From CAYGLV01 sp964351025 (GTDB lineage Bacteria; Actinomycetota; Thermoleophilia; Gaiellales; Gaiellaceae), in the NCBI GenBank assembly GCA_964351025.1, contig CAYGLV010000042.1, positions 1-21,272 of the forward strand: a stretch of DNA of 21,272 nt. The letters are read 5' to 3'. The notes under the pieces are model-generated. The model searched no databases. It was not told where the DNA came from and was given only the letters and a program-made list of their open reading frames with translations. This document shows positions 7,080 through 17,721 of this stretch, one piece after another (position 1 is the stretch's first letter; every line of letters begins with the position of its first letter). Both the position numbers and the translations under genes were made by a program.

Positions 7080-7096
7080 CGCCCCGAAGCGGGGCG
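7080..7096. other. Intergenic hairpin between divergent genes
   Basis: CGCCCC and GGGGCG with an inner G:C pair form a 7-bp stem around a 3-nt AAG loop. It sits between the divergent baeRF-like and trxB starts, so it cannot be a terminator for a neighbouring gene. It could be an operator or a short inverted repeat in the baeRF promoter region. Confidence 0.45.
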
Positions 7097-7126
7097 CGGA
7101 ACATCCAAAGCCTCCGGAGCGTTCAG

Positions 7127-7132
7127 TAACGT
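7127..7132 (+). promoter_or_regulatory. Candidate -10 box for trxB
   Basis: TAACGT lies about 38 nt before the trxB start and would give a leader of roughly 30 nt containing a good Shine-Dalgarno. The -35 region (TCCAAA at 17-nt spacing) is poor, so this is a weak call. Confidence 0.25.
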
Positions 7133-7158
7133 AGGCCGCAAATGCGACCCAAGGACTG

Positions 7159-7164
7159 AAGGAG
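7159..7164 (+). promoter_or_regulatory. Shine-Dalgarno deciding the trxB start
   Basis: AAGGAG ends 5 nt before the GTG at 7170. This picks that GTG over in-frame upstream starts and contrasts with the leaderless-looking genes elsewhere in the window. Confidence 0.8.
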
Positions 7165-7169
7165 CACCA

Positions 7170-8126
7170 GTGACCGAGATTCGCGACGCGATCATCATCG
7201 GCGGCGGGCCGGCGGGTTACACCGCCGCTCTCTACACCGCGCGCGCCAACCTCAAGCCGCTCGTCATCGAGGGCTTCAACTGGGGCGGGCAGCTGATGAT
7301 CACGAGCGACGTCGAGAACTACCCCGGCTACGCCGACGGCGTGCTCGGCCCCACGATGATGCAGGACTTCCGTCGCCAAGCGGAGCGCTTCGGTGCCGAG
7401 TTCGTGACCGACGACGTGACGCGCGTGGATCTCTCGGAGCGCCCGTTCAAGGTCTACGTCGGAAACGACGCTCACCTCGCCGAGACGGTGATCATCGCCA
7501 CCGGCGCGACCGCGCGCCAGCTCGGGCTCGAATCCGAGGTCGCGCTGCAGGGGCGCGGCGTCTCCTACTGCGCGACGTGCGACGCCTTTTTCTACAAGGA
7601 CAAGGTCGTGGTCGTGGTCGGCGGCGGCGACTCTGCGCTCGAGGAGGCGAGCTTCATCGCGAAGTTCGCGAGCAAGGTCTACCTCGTTCACCGTCGCGAC
7701 GAGTTCCGCGCCTCACAGATCATGGTCGACCGCGCTCGCGCGAACGACAAGATCGAATTCGTGCTCGGCTCGGTCGTCGAAGAGATCCTCGGCGTCGACG
7801 AGAACAAGGTCACCGGAGTGCGCCTGCGCACCGTCGCCACCGGCGAGACGAGCGACCTCGCGACGGACGGCTTCTTCGTAGCGATCGGTCACGACCCGAC
7901 CACCGGGCTCTTCCTCGACTGGCTCGACCACGACGAGAACGGCTACCTCGTGACACGTGGCAAGACGACGGAGACGAAGCTGCCAGGGGTCTTCGCGGCC
8001 GGCGACGTGCAGGACCACGTCTACCGCCAGGCCGTCACCGCGGCCGGTTCCGGCTGCGCTGCCGCGCTCGACGCCGAGCGCTTCCTCGCGGCCCACCGGG
8101 CCCGCGACGCCGTCACAGCCTCGTAA
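7170..8126 (+). CDS. trxB: Thioredoxin-disulfide reductase TrxB
   Basis: A 318-residue flavoprotein of normal length that passes electrons from NADPH through FAD to thioredoxin. The FAD-binding loop GGGPAGYTAALYTARAN is at 11-27 and the redox pair CATC at 134-137 (Cys134, Cys137). The NADPH fold GGGDSALEEA is at 151-160, followed by HRRDEFRAS (174-182), whose arginines typically select NADPH. The C-terminal FAD motif FAAGDVQDHVYRQAVTAAGSG begins at 275. The GTG start has a strong Shine-Dalgarno 5 nt upstream. The zinc-ribbon/PAS gene follows after 9 nt and is probably in the same operon. No thioredoxin gene is adjacent. Confidence 0.96.
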   Translation: MTEIRDAIIIGGGPAGYTAALYTARANLKPLVIEGFNWGGQLMITSDVENYPGYADGVLGPTMMQDFRRQAERFGAEFVTDDVTRVDLSERPFKVYVGNDAHLAETVIIATGATARQLGLESEVALQGRGVSYCATCDAFFYKDKVVVVVGGGDSALEEASFIAKFASKVYLVHRRDEFRASQIMVDRARANDKIEFVLGSVVEEILGVDENKVTGVRLRTVATGETSDLATDGFFVAIGHDPTTGLFLDWLDHDENGYLVTRGKTTETKLPGVFAAGDVQDHVYRQAVTAAGSGCAAALDAERFLAAHRARDAVTAS

Positions 8127-8135
8127 GCCCGCCGC

Positions 8136-8582
8136 GTGCCGTTCTTCATCTGCCCGAACTGCAAGCAGCGCACACTCGACCGTGACGGCCGCCAGGGCCT
8201 GCTCGACCAGGCCGTCGCGTGCGAGCGCTGCGGCTTCGGCTTCCTCTTCCAACTGCTCGACGACTACTACCCCTCGCCGAACGCCGGGCTGATCGCGTGC
8301 GACCGGGACGGTCGGATCCTCGCTTCGGGGCGAGGCGTCTTCGAGCTGACCGGCTTCCGCGAGGGCGAGCTGATGGGCAAGAACGTCGTCGAGGCGCTCG
8401 GTCTCGGTGGCTTCGGGGCACAGGGCGACCCGGTCGCGGTCGCGCGCGAATGGGGCGTGCGCCGGCTCGGCGAGCGGCTCGAGCTACGCTCGCGCGCCGG
8501 CGTCGTGAAACCGGTCGTCGCCGACGTCTTCCCCGCCTACGACGAAGACGGCGGGCTGCTCGTGGCGCTCGCGCCCGGCTAG
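8136..8582 (+). CDS. Zinc-ribbon plus PAS domain protein
   Basis: A 148-residue protein. Residues 1-40 form a zinc ribbon with two knuckles, CPNC (Cys6, Cys9) and CERC (Cys29, Cys32). Residues about 45-148 look like a PAS sensor domain: GLIACDRDGRILASGRGVFELTGF (start near 51) followed by GELMGKNVVEAL and a closing beta strand. There is no output domain, so it would act by interaction. The GTG start at 8136 is 9 nt after the trxB stop, so cotranscription is likely. Cysteines next to a thioredoxin reductase suggest a redox-responsive switch, which is inference. Its stop overlaps that of nth in a shared CTAG. I know no gene name for it. Confidence 0.8.
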   Translation: MPFFICPNCKQRTLDRDGRQGLLDQAVACERCGFGFLFQLLDDYYPSPNAGLIACDRDGRILASGRGVFELTGFREGELMGKNVVEALGLGGFGAQGDPVAVAREWGVRRLGERLELRSRAGVVKPVVADVFPAYDEDGGLLVALAPG

Positions 8583-9252
8583 CGCACGCGTGACGACGGA
8601 CAGAGGTCTACAAGCACGCAGGCCTCGCAGCGGGGCGTCCGTGCCGCGCAGACACGGCGGCCGTGCCAGATCAACAGGTGGGGGAACCGGTGCCAGTCGG
8701 CCCGCGGCACGAGCCGCGCCAGGTCGCGCTCGATCTTCACGGGATCATCCGCTCGCGTGAGACCGAGCCGCTGCGAGAGCCGGCGCACGTGCGTGTCCAC
8801 GACGATCCCCTGCGCGTGCCCGATCTCGGCGGCGACGACGTTGGCCGTCTTGCGGGCGACGCCCGGAAGACGGACGAGCTCCTCGAGCCGCCGCGGCACC
8901 TCGCCGTCGAACTCTTCGAGCAGGACACGCATCGTGCCGCGAATCGCCTTCGCCTTCTGGCGGAAGAAGCCGGTCTGGAAGATGTCGCGCTCGAGCTCCT
9001 CCTGCGCCACGGCGAGGTAGTCCTGCGGCCGCCGGTACTTGCGAAAGAGCGGGCCGGTGACGCGATTCACATTCACGTCGGTCGTCTGCGCCGACAGCAT
9101 CGTCGCCACCAGCAGCTCGAGGTCCGAGCGGAAGCGGAGCGCAATCCGTGCATCGGCGTGCTCGGCGGCGAGCCGTTCGACGATCGGGCCGACCCGCTCG
9201 CGCCGCCGGCCCAGCCCGCGCCGGCGCGCCTCGGCGACGAAGCTGCGCGCCA

Positions 9253-9253
<1 letters not shown>
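8579..9253 (-). CDS. nth: Endonuclease III (DNA glycosylase/AP lyase)
   Basis: A 224-residue HhH-GPD enzyme of usual length that removes oxidised pyrimidines and nicks abasic sites. The helix-hairpin-helix LPGVARKTANVV lies at 129-140 with catalytic Lys135, and VDTHVRR at 152-158 supplies the essential Asp153. The C-terminal [4Fe-4S] ligands Cys202, Cys209, Cys212 and Cys218 have the classic C-x6-C-x2-C-x5-C spacing. Its ATG overlaps the addA-like stop by one base (TGATG), making it the third gene of a repair operon. Its stop shares CTAG with the convergent PAS gene. Confidence 0.96.
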
Positions 9254-12611
<3,358 letters not shown>

Positions 12612-12615
<4 letters not shown>

Positions 12616-15542
12616 GCGCGCCTCACGCGGCAGATCGGCCAGGCGCCGCACCAGGACGGGCAGTCGCCGCCCTTCGGGTCGTGGTGCACGTCGCCCGCGC
12701 GGATCCGCTCCGTGAAGCCGCGTGCGGCGTCGCGTGCGCCTTCGACCTGCGCCCAGAAGGCGTCCTCGTCCCGGTAGTCGTTCTTCGCGAATCCGGGCAC
12801 GCCGTCCTCGCGCGCCCCCGCGCGCAGGAGCCCGCGCGGCTTGCGCTCGCCGGCCAGCGGCCGGTAGACGCCGCCGAGCGGCTCGATCCCGACGAGATCG
12901 CGCAGGACGAGCATGTAGAGCGGGATCTGGAGCCGTAGCTCCTGCTCGATCTCGGTCGCAGAGTGGCCCTTCCTGCCCGACTTGTAGTCCTGGACGATGC
13001 CGCGGGCGCTGTACGGGTCGAGGTCGATCCGGTCGATCTTCCCGGACAGGACTGCACCGCCGAGATCGAGCCCGCGTTGGAGCTCCGGCGCGGAGCGCTC
13101 CGAGCCGAACGAGACCTCGAACCGGCGTGGCACGAGCGGCAGCTCCGAGTCGGCCTCGTCCCGCACGAACTGCTCGAGATCGCGCCGGAGCCCCTCCGCG
13201 AGCTCGCGCCGCTGCAACTCGGTCAGCTCGAGCCGGATGCCCTCCAGCGCGCCGGAGAGGCAGTCGCGCATGAAGACGAGTGCGCCGTCGAGGTTCTCGG
13301 GCGTCACGCGCTCGCCGCCGACCTGCTTCGGCAGGCCCGCGAAGAAGCGGTGCAGCGCTGTGTGCGCGAGCGAGCCGCGCAGCTTGGCGTCGGGCTCGCC
13401 GTCGATCGTCCGCGGATCGAGCAGCCGCTCGACGAACCACGCCGACGAGCAGTCGGCGAAGCGCTCGAGCTCCGTGACGTTGAACGTCTGCTTCGCGCCC
13501 AGCTCCTCCAGCACGCGGGGATGCACGAGGCGGGTCGGCCGCCGGAACGCCTCGAGCGCCCGCTCGAGCCGTCGCGCCCAGCCGTTGGCTTGCGCGACTG
13601 CCTCTGCGGCGCCACGGTCCGACGCCGCGAGCGTGGCCAGCGCCCGCAACCGCTCCCGCTCGCTCGGCGCGCGCTCGAGCGGCCAGGTGAGAGCCGAGAG
13701 CGGCCTCCGCACGGTCCAGCGCGCAACGTCCTCGGGAGCGAAGAGCGCGCGCGTTTCGTCCCAGAACGGGCTCGGGTCGCGCGGGCTCCCCTCGTCTGTG
13801 GCGGCCTCGCGCACGAGGTAGAGCCGACGCAGCGCGCGCGTGCACGCCGTGTAGAAGAGGTACCGGTCGCGCGCGACGGAGTCGGGCTGCGCGAGCCGGG
13901 CCCGCGGCAGGCCGTCGAGCGCGCGGCGCGTGTCGTCGTCCAGAAAGGGCGACGCCGTGCCCCGGCGCGGCAGGCTGCCCTGCTCGAGCCCGAGCACGAA
14001 AACGACCTCGAAGCGGCGCGTGCGCGCCCGCAGCAGATCGAGCACGGCCACGCGGCCGGCCTCGCCCGGCGCGGCGAGCGGCACCGTCGTGCGCTCGAGC
14101 GCCGCAACGATCTCCTCCGGCGCGAGCGCGCCTCCGAGCGCGAGCCAGTCCTCCAGCTCATGGAGCGTCCGGGCCGCCTCGCCGTAGGCGCGGAGGTCGT
14201 GGCGCGCGGGCTCGGCCGCCGCAGGCGCCTCGACTCCATGCGCAGCGGAAGTCATGAAGGGAATCAGCGCCCGCACCGCGGCGAGGGGCGAGGAGGCGGA
14301 GCGGAGCAGGTCGAGCGGTGGCAGCGGCCGGCCGTCGCGTAGCCGCATCGTCTCCTCCTCGGCCTGCGTGCCCTCGTTCACGGCCCGGCCGCGGAGCCGG
14401 CCCTCGAGGAAGTCCACCGCCGCCCGCGGCTGGCCTGAGTACGGCGAGCGCAGGAAGCCGTAGAGCTCGCGTCGGCCGCCGCCCAGCCAGGCGAAGCGCA
14501 GCAGCGCGAGCAGCGCCGCGCCGAACGGCGTCTGGCCCAGCCGAACCCGACCCTCGAGCGCGTAGGGGACGCCGAGCGTGGCGAGCGCCGTCTCGAGCGG
14601 CGCCCGCACGCGCTCGAGCGACGGGCAGACGAGTGCGATCCGTTCCGGCTCGACGCCGCCGCGGATCAGGTCGAGCAGCTCCTCGCCCACGAGCTCGAGC
14701 GCGGCCCGCGCGCCCGCCCCCTCGAAGAAGCGCACGGCTCCCTCGAGTGGCGGGCCGGCCGGTGGGGCGTCATCGAAGAGCGTCCGCTCGAGGTGCGCGA
14801 GCGCGGCGTGCGCGACCTCTTCCGCACGCGGGGGCAGCTCCTCGATCCGGGCCCCGGCAAGCGCCGCGAGGTCCTCGGCGGTGCGGCGCAGCGACGCGAA
14901 GGCCGGCCGCACGGGCTCGTACGGAAGCGAGACGGTCACCTCCGTCCGTCCGGCGAGCGCCTCGAGCAGGCGCCACTCCGCGCCCGTCAGATCCTCGAAG
15001 CCGTAGGCAAAGACGGGGCTTCCATCCCACGCCGAGAGGTCGGTGGCAAGCCGCTCGGCGGCGTGACGGCGTCTGCGGTCCCGGTCCCAGAGCCCGAGCC
15101 CGTCGAGCTCGGCGCGGTACGCCGCGAACAGGCGCCCGAGGTCCCCGTCCAACTCGTCCGGCTCGAGCAGCCCGGACTCGAGCTCGCCGAGCGCCTGCAG
15201 GAGCGCGTCCGCGAAGCCTCCGAACCTGGCCGACGCGCCGAGGCCGTTCAGCGCAGCCGCGGCTACGACGCGCCGCGCGACGAGCGCGCGTTGTGCATCC
15301 CCCGCGACCGGGCGCGCCGCGCCGCTCCCGCTCGCGACCCGCTCGAAGAGGTCGTCGAACGTGCCGATCGTGCCCGACAGGAGCGCAGGGCGGCGGCGCA
15401 GGAGATCGCGCTCGACTCGATCGACGTCCGACCGGTTCGGCACGATGAGCACCGGATCGTCGTCGAGCACGGCGAGATAGCGCTCCAGCAGCAGCGCGAC
15501 CTTGCCGGCGTTCGCCGGCCCGACGACCAGCGAAAGGGCCAT
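12612..15542 (-). CDS. addB: AddB-like helicase-related PD-(D/E)XK nuclease
   Basis: A 976-residue AddB-type partner of the downstream helicase. The N-terminal P-loop GPANAGKV (8-15) has Val where Thr/Ser normally coordinates magnesium, and no DExx motif was found, so the motor is probably inactive, as in AddB. Helicase remnants include VFVLGLEQGSLPRRG (514-528) and LFYTACTRALRRLYL (562-576). The C-terminal nuclease has His727, Asp837 in KIDRID and DYKSG (852-856), with QIPLYMLVL after it. Fe-S ligands are Cys698, Cys961, Cys965 and Cys971. The ATG at 15542 is preferred over a GTG at 15581 because it starts at the first beta strand and has TACGAT 6 nt upstream. It overlaps addA by 4 nt. Confidence 0.85.
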
Positions 15543-15548
15543 CCGCCC

Positions 15549-15554
15549 ATCGTA
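15549..15554 (-). promoter_or_regulatory. -10 box of leaderless promoter for the addB-addA-nth operon
   Basis: TACGAT on the minus strand is followed by GGGCGG and the ATG at 15542, the same box and 6-nt spacing as before the 864 gene. This places the transcript start at or near the start codon. No clear -35 is seen. Confidence 0.5.
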
Positions 15555-15612
15555 GTCCCGCGCTCCGACGGCTTTTCGCACGCCGGCGCCACGAAATCGA
15601 GCAAAGAGCGAG

Positions 15613-15642
15613 ATTCGGGGGCGGGTCGCCCCGCCCCCGAAT
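15613..15642 (-). terminator. Strong hairpin terminator after the zinc-ribbon gene
   Basis: A perfect 13-bp stem, ATTCGGGGGCGGG against CCCGCCCCCGAAT, closes a 4-nt loop 2 nt after the stop of the small zinc-ribbon gene. On the minus strand it is followed by CTCGCTCTTTGC, a weak T-rich tail. It separates that gene from the addB promoter. It is the strongest hairpin I see in the window. Confidence 0.8.
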
Positions 15643-15644
15643 GA

Positions 15645-15839
15645 CTAGGCCAGCGCCTTGGGCTTGCGCCCCCGGCGGGCGACCGCCTGCCCAGGCATCC
15701 CGCCCGCGCAGCCGTCGCACAGATCTGCCTGCTTCGAGCCGCGACGCGCATCCGTATACGTCACGCGAAGCGCCGCACCCTTGCCTTCGGCGACTTCCGT
15801 GCCGCATTTGTCACACACGAGAACTGTCTTCTTCGCCAA
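15645..15839 (-). CDS. Small zinc-ribbon protein with basic AT-hook-like tail
   Basis: A 64-residue protein with two cysteine knuckles, CDKC (Cys9, Cys12) and CDGC (Cys41, Cys44), around a short beta-rich core, giving a compact zinc ribbon. The C-terminus RRGRKPKALA is basic and resembles an AT-hook (RGR-P core), so nucleic-acid binding is plausible. The start is TTG at 15839, chosen because AAGGAG ends 5 nt upstream; the frame stays open further upstream but only across the divergent IDH-like gene. A strong terminator follows directly, so the gene is monocistronic. No family name is recognised. Confidence 0.78.
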   Translation of the reverse strand: MAKKTVLVCDKCGTEVAEGKGAALRVTYTDARRGSKQADLCDGCAGGMPGQAVARRGRKPKALA

Positions 15840-15844
15840 GTTGT

Positions 15845-15850
15845 CTCCTT
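15845..15850 (-). promoter_or_regulatory. Shine-Dalgarno deciding the TTG start of the zinc-ribbon gene
   Basis: AAGGAG on the minus strand, 5 nt before TTG at 15839. It is the main support for this small gene and for its unusual start codon. Confidence 0.8.
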
Positions 15851-15857
15851 GAGAACG

Positions 15858-15886
15858 ATAAAAACGACGGTCCCACGTTAATCCAA
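15858..15886 (-). promoter_or_regulatory. Candidate -35/-10 promoter of the zinc-ribbon gene
   Basis: On the minus strand TTGGAT (15881-15886) and TTTTAT (15858-15863) are separated by exactly 17 nt, upstream of the Shine-Dalgarno. Both hexamers are only partial matches to the housekeeping consensus, but spacing and position are right. Confidence 0.4.
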
Positions 15887-15969
15887 AATGAGCGGCAAAT
15901 CCAACCGGACGCGTGACACAGGCAATTCCTGACCGTTTCGCCGTTTCGGTAGCCAATCCGCACCGCAAG

Positions 15970-15975
15970 TACAAT
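15970..15975 (+). promoter_or_regulatory. -10 box for the IDH-like gene
   Basis: TACAAT lies 9 nt before the ATG at 15985. With a usual 6-7 nt offset to the transcript start, the leader would be 0-3 nt. No Shine-Dalgarno is present. Confidence 0.5.
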
Positions 15976-15984
15976 CCGCCGCCG

Positions 15985-17055
15985 ATGGACGCGCGAACGA
16001 TCGTGGTCTTGGAGGGCGACGACACCGGGCAGGAGCTGCTCGAGGAGTCGTTGCGCCTGCTCGCGCCCAACGTGATCGGCATCGAGCTCGAGCTGCCGCG
16101 CTTCGACCTTTCGCTCGCGAGCAGGCGCTCGACGCGCAACGGCGTCGTGCACGAGGCTGCGGCAGCGATTCGTGAGCGCGGGCTCGGGCTCAAGGCGGCG
16201 ACGATCACGCCCGAGGGACGCGACGATGTCGGCTCGCCGAACCGGATCCTGCGCGAAGAGATCGGCGGGCAGGTGATCGTCCGCACAGGCCGGCGGATCC
16301 CGGGGGTCGTCCCGCTCGGCGGCGTCCACGCACCGATCTCGGTCGTGCGCATGGCGGTGGGAGACGCCTACGGGGCCAAGGAGTGGCGCGAGGGCTCCGG
16401 AGACGACGAGGTCGCCTACCGCACCGAGCGGATCGAGCGGCGGATCTGCCGGGCCGTCGCGGAGTTCGCGTTCAGGCAGGCCGAGCGAACCGGTGCGAAG
16501 GTCTTCGGCGGGCCCAAGTACACCGTCAGCCCGACCTACGAGGGGATGCTCAAGGAGGAGATGGACGCCGCCGCGGCGCGCCACCCCGAGGTCGTCTACG
16601 AGCCCCAGCTGATCGACGCCACCTTCGCGCTCCTCCTCTCCACCTCCGGCGCGCCGCTCGTGATCCCGGCGCTCAACCGCGACGGCGACATCCTGAGCGA
16701 CCTCGTGCTGCCGCTCTTCGGCTCGATCGCCGGCTCGGAGTCGTTGCTCGTCGCCTTCGACGCCGACTACCTGCCGCGTGCGCTGATGGCCGAGGCGGCG
16801 CACGGCACCGCCCCTGGCCTCAAGGGCAAGGACGTCGCCAACCCGATGGCGATGGTCCTCGCCGCCGCCGCGCTGCTCTCCCACTCCGACAACGAGTGCC
16901 AACAGGCCGGGCGTGCGATCCGCGAGGCCTGCCTCGAGACCGTGGCCGACGGCACGCGGACCGCCGACCTCGGCGGGCACAGCGCGACGAGCGAGTTCAC
17001 CGACGAGGTGATCCGCCGCACGCGCACGAAGCTCGACGTCTGGTCGACGCTCTAG
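15985..17055 (+). CDS. Isocitrate/isopropylmalate dehydrogenase-family protein, type II IDH-like active site
   Basis: A 356-residue decarboxylating beta-hydroxyacid dehydrogenase. Its motifs align best by eye with eukaryote-like (type II) isocitrate dehydrogenase: SPN with Ser84, Asn86, Arg90 and GG-x4-R (Arg100), then PIxxxR...GDxY (Arg122, Tyr129), GPKYT (Lys178), YEPQLID (Asp211), DGDILSD (Asp235, Asp239) and AEAAHGTAP (269-277). All expected substrate and metal ligands appear present. The HGTAP loop lacks the Arg-His that binds NADP in type II enzymes, so NAD use is possible. It is shorter than the ~400-residue type II enzymes. Start ATG 15985 is set by the nearby TACAAT. The exact substrate is uncertain; isopropylmalate or tartrate-like substrates remain possible. 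Confidence 0.85.
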   Translation: MDARTIVVLEGDDTGQELLEESLRLLAPNVIGIELELPRFDLSLASRRSTRNGVVHEAAAAIRERGLGLKAATITPEGRDDVGSPNRILREEIGGQVIVRTGRRIPGVVPLGGVHAPISVVRMAVGDAYGAKEWREGSGDDEVAYRTERIERRICRAVAEFAFRQAERTGAKVFGGPKYTVSPTYEGMLKEEMDAAAARHPEVVYEPQLIDATFALLLSTSGAPLVIPALNRDGDILSDLVLPLFGSIAGSESLLVAFDADYLPRALMAEAAHGTAPGLKGKDVANPMAMVLAAAALLSHSDNECQQAGRAIREACLETVADGTRTADLGGHSATSEFTDEVIRRTRTKLDVWSTL

Positions 17056-17059
17056 CGCT

Positions 17060-17644
17060 CTACAGCCCGGAGGCGGCGGGTAGCAGCTCAGCCGCCGTGA
17101 TCTCACCCGCGTGCCAGAACTCGAGGAACGCCTGCGCGACGAGCGGGTCGAACTGCGAGCCTGCGCAGCGGTCCAGCTCCGCGAGCGCGACGTCCACCGG
17201 CAGCGCCGGCCGGTAGGGCCTGACGGAGGTCATCGCGTCGAAGGCATCGGCCACGGCGAGCAGCCGCCCTTCGGCCGGGATTGCGTCGCCGGCAAGCCCG
17301 TGCGGGTAGCCACCGCCGTCCCAGCGCTCATGGTGAAAGAGGACGTAGGGCAGCGCTGGGCTCACGCTCTCAATTCCCCGGAGCAGGCGCGCGCCCACCT
17401 CGGGATGGGTGCGGATGTGGGCCACTTCGGCGCACGTCAGGCAGCCGGGCTTGCGCAGGACGCTCCCCGCGATTGCGAGCTTGCCCACGTCGTGCAGAGC
17501 GCCGCCGAGCCGGAGGCCGGCGAGCCGTGTCTCGGCCCAGCCGAGACGCACGGCGAGGGCCTCCGCCAACGCGGTGACCCGGCCACAGTGACCGCGCAGG
17601 TGAGGGTCTCGGCCCTCGAGCGCCTCGATCAGGTGCGCGATCAT
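17060..17644 (-). CDS. Stand-alone HD-GYP domain phosphohydrolase
   Basis: A 194-residue protein that is essentially one HD-GYP domain, the family that hydrolyses cyclic di-GMP (some act on cGAMP). Metal-binding and signature residues are present: HDVGK (51-55), RTHPEVG (His80), HHERWDGGGYPHG (104-116) with the GYP triad, and ADAFDAMTSVRPYR (132-145). There is no receiver, PAS or membrane segment, so regulation must come from expression or a partner. The ATG at 17644 is used; a GTG two codons upstream (17650) is an alternative, and neither has a convincing Shine-Dalgarno. It converges on the IDH-like gene with 4 nt between stops and is divergent from pntAA. Confidence 0.88.
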   Translation of the reverse strand: MIAHLIEALEGRDPHLRGHCGRVTALAEALAVRLGWAETRLAGLRLGGALHDVGKLAIAGSVLRKPGCLTCAEVAHIRTHPEVGARLLRGIESVSPALPYVLFHHERWDGGGYPHGLAGDAIPAEGRLLAVADAFDAMTSVRPYRPALPVDVALAELDRCAGSQFDPLVAQAFLEFWHAGEITAAELLPAASGL

Positions 17645-17705
17645 GGACACGAGCAGCGAGTTTCCACAACGGGTGACGGTTCCCTCCCCGCGACAGCCGC
17701 GCCGC

Positions 17706-17715
17706 AATTTAGACT
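17706..17715. promoter_or_regulatory. Overlapping divergent -10 boxes, pntAA and HD-GYP
   Basis: On the plus strand TAGACT (17710-17715) is 6 nt before the GTG of pntAA, the leaderless pattern seen elsewhere. On the minus strand TAAATT (17706-17711) could serve the HD-GYP gene with a leader of about 55 nt. The two boxes share two bases. The plus-strand box is the better supported. Confidence 0.4.
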
Positions 17716-17721
17716 CCCGCC

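Noticed and set aside
7080..7096. Rho-independent terminator
   Set aside because: Both flanking genes point away from it, and no T-tract follows on either strand.
12616..13845. Extension of the addA frame by about 410 codons upstream of 12615
   Set aside because: It overlaps the nuclease domain of addB in another frame, is low-complexity Arg-rich, and the ATGA overlap plus Walker A near residue 30 fix the start at 12615.
15840..16352. Long upstream extension of the zinc-ribbon gene frame
   Set aside because: It runs antisense through the IDH-like gene and its promoter; the AAGGAG before TTG at 15839 marks the true start.
15985..17055. 3-isopropylmalate dehydrogenase (leuB)
   Set aside because: The substrate-loop and metal-binding motifs match type II IDH better, the HGTAP context differs from the HGSAP of LeuB, and no leucine-pathway genes are nearby.
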